Below, one piece after another: positions 6,008-6,206 of a stretch of DNA of 6,206 nt. The DNA lies in NCBI GenBank assembly GCA_031259185.1, contig JAIRLV010000242.1:1-6206 (forward strand). The letters are read 5' to 3'. Source of the stretch: Elusimicrobiota bacterium (GTDB lineage Bacteria > RUG730). The notes under the pieces were generated by a model. The model ran no database searches, had not been told where the DNA came from, and saw only the letters and a program-made list of their open reading frames with translations. The translations under genes were made by a program, and so were the position numbers. Position 1 is the stretch's first letter. Each line of letters begins with the position of its first letter.

Positions 6008-6027
6008 AGTAGCAAATTCAGTAGCAA
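6008..6027. repeat. two 8-bp direct repeats, 12 bp apart
   Basis: AGTAGCAA occurs at 6008-6015 and again at 6020-6027; the extended units are AGTAGCAAATTC and AGTAGCAATTTT. They sit 18 bp beyond the integrase stop codon. Short tandem repeats at this place are typical arm-type binding sites for the N-terminal domain of tyrosine integrases. From memory they resemble the Tn916 integrase arm repeat (AGTAGTAAATTC-like); that resemblance is not checked. Confidence 0.5.
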
Positions 6028-6045
6028 TTTTTATATATAATCATT

Positions 6046-6206
6046 TTATTTATTTTCAAATATTTCATACTTTAAATCATTTCTAATATCTTTTAATTTT
6101 TTAAATGTTTTAATATATTTTTCTTTGAATATTTGAAAATCTTTTGCAGTATAATGTTTTCTAGTTACTTCTGTATCTGAATGTCCTGCTGAAAATGATG
6201 TGTCCT
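6046..6206 (-). CDS. tyrosine recombinase/integrase, C-terminal end (partial)
   Basis: Only the last 53 codons are in the window; the 5' part lies beyond the right edge. The protein end reads FSAGHSDTEVTRKHYT, the family's last active-site block: His of the GH motif (codon 6181-6183) and the nucleophilic Tyr ten residues later (codon 6151-6153). A Lys-rich helical tail of about 35 residues (KDFQIFKEKYIKTFKKL and on) follows to the TAA at 6046-6048. Such enzymes catalyse site-specific integration and excision of prophages, integrative conjugative elements and islands. The gene is convergent with the housekeeping operon, and nearby arm-like repeats and a tRNA-like fragment suggest it belongs to an element that starts here. 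Whether the rest of the gene is intact cannot be seen. Confidence 0.88.
   Translation of the reverse strand, partial: DTSFSAGHSDTEVTRKHYTAKDFQIFKEKYIKTFKKLKDIRNDLKYEIFENK

Larger units (their letters stand above)
5333..6045. other. 713-bp gene-poor region before the integrase
   Basis: The region contains no gene I would call with confidence. It holds the end of a possible small ORF (to 5439), a candidate minus-strand 40-residue ORF (5475-5597), the strong terminator at 5625-5662, an AT-rich stretch with no readable content at about 5665-5910, two hairpins (5921-5956 and 5963-5987), a tRNA-3'-end-like segment (5953-5969), and two short direct repeats (6008-6027). The right third is best read as the flank of an integrated element. 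Confidence 0.6.

Noticed and set aside
5953-6045. A complete tRNA gene at the integrase flank
   Set aside because: Only the 3' acceptor and part of a T arm match; no T-loop consensus, anticodon arm or D arm follows.
1-6206. CRISPR array or long tandem repeats
   Set aside because: No regularly spaced repeat of 20 bp or more was seen; the repeats present are 7-10 bp.

Overview
The window is a very AT-rich bacterial chromosome segment with long A and T runs, standard stop codons and good Shine-Dalgarno sites on some genes. A heptosyltransferase-like GT-9 enzyme points to a cell with an LPS-type outer membrane. The order prs - rplY(ctc) - pth is a classic bacterial housekeeping cluster. Low GC, many A-rich lysine codons and long gene-poor spacers would fit a host-associated or reduced-genome lineage (Endomicrobia/Elusimicrobiota-like is one guess), but the sequence alone does not fix the phylum.

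Layout, left to right. Positions 2-1366 (+) hold the C-terminal ~454 residues of a PLP-dependent Orn/Lys/Arg decarboxylase, open at the left edge. Positions 1416-2351 (+) encode ribose-phosphate pyrophosphokinase (Prs). Positions 2352-2834 form a 483-bp spacer with several small inverted repeats and, at its right end, a likely promoter for the next block. Then come ribosomal protein L25/Ctc with a low-complexity basic tail (2835-3533), peptidyl-tRNA hydrolase (3573-4151) and a GT-9 glycosyltransferase (4187-5332), closely spaced and probably one transcript. A possible 36-codon reading frame overlaps the GT-9 stop codon.

Positions 5333-6045 contain no established gene. They hold a very strong rho-independent terminator (5625-5662, + strand), a candidate 40-residue basic ORF on the minus strand with a good ribosome binding site, and two hairpins. 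At the right edge is the C-terminal end of a tyrosine recombinase (6046-6206, minus strand) with its His and Tyr active-site residues.

The right-hand 300 bp look like the border of an integrated mobile element. Just beyond the integrase stop there are two direct repeats 12 bp apart that resemble integrase arm-binding sites. About 40 bp further out is a GC-rich 17-mer that reads like the 3' end of a leucine-type tRNA gene, a common attachment site. The central genes are ordinary housekeeping: PRPP supply (prs), translation (rplY, pth), envelope sugar transfer (GT-9) and polyamine synthesis (decarboxylase). The part most worth following up is the element border and the spacer to its left.
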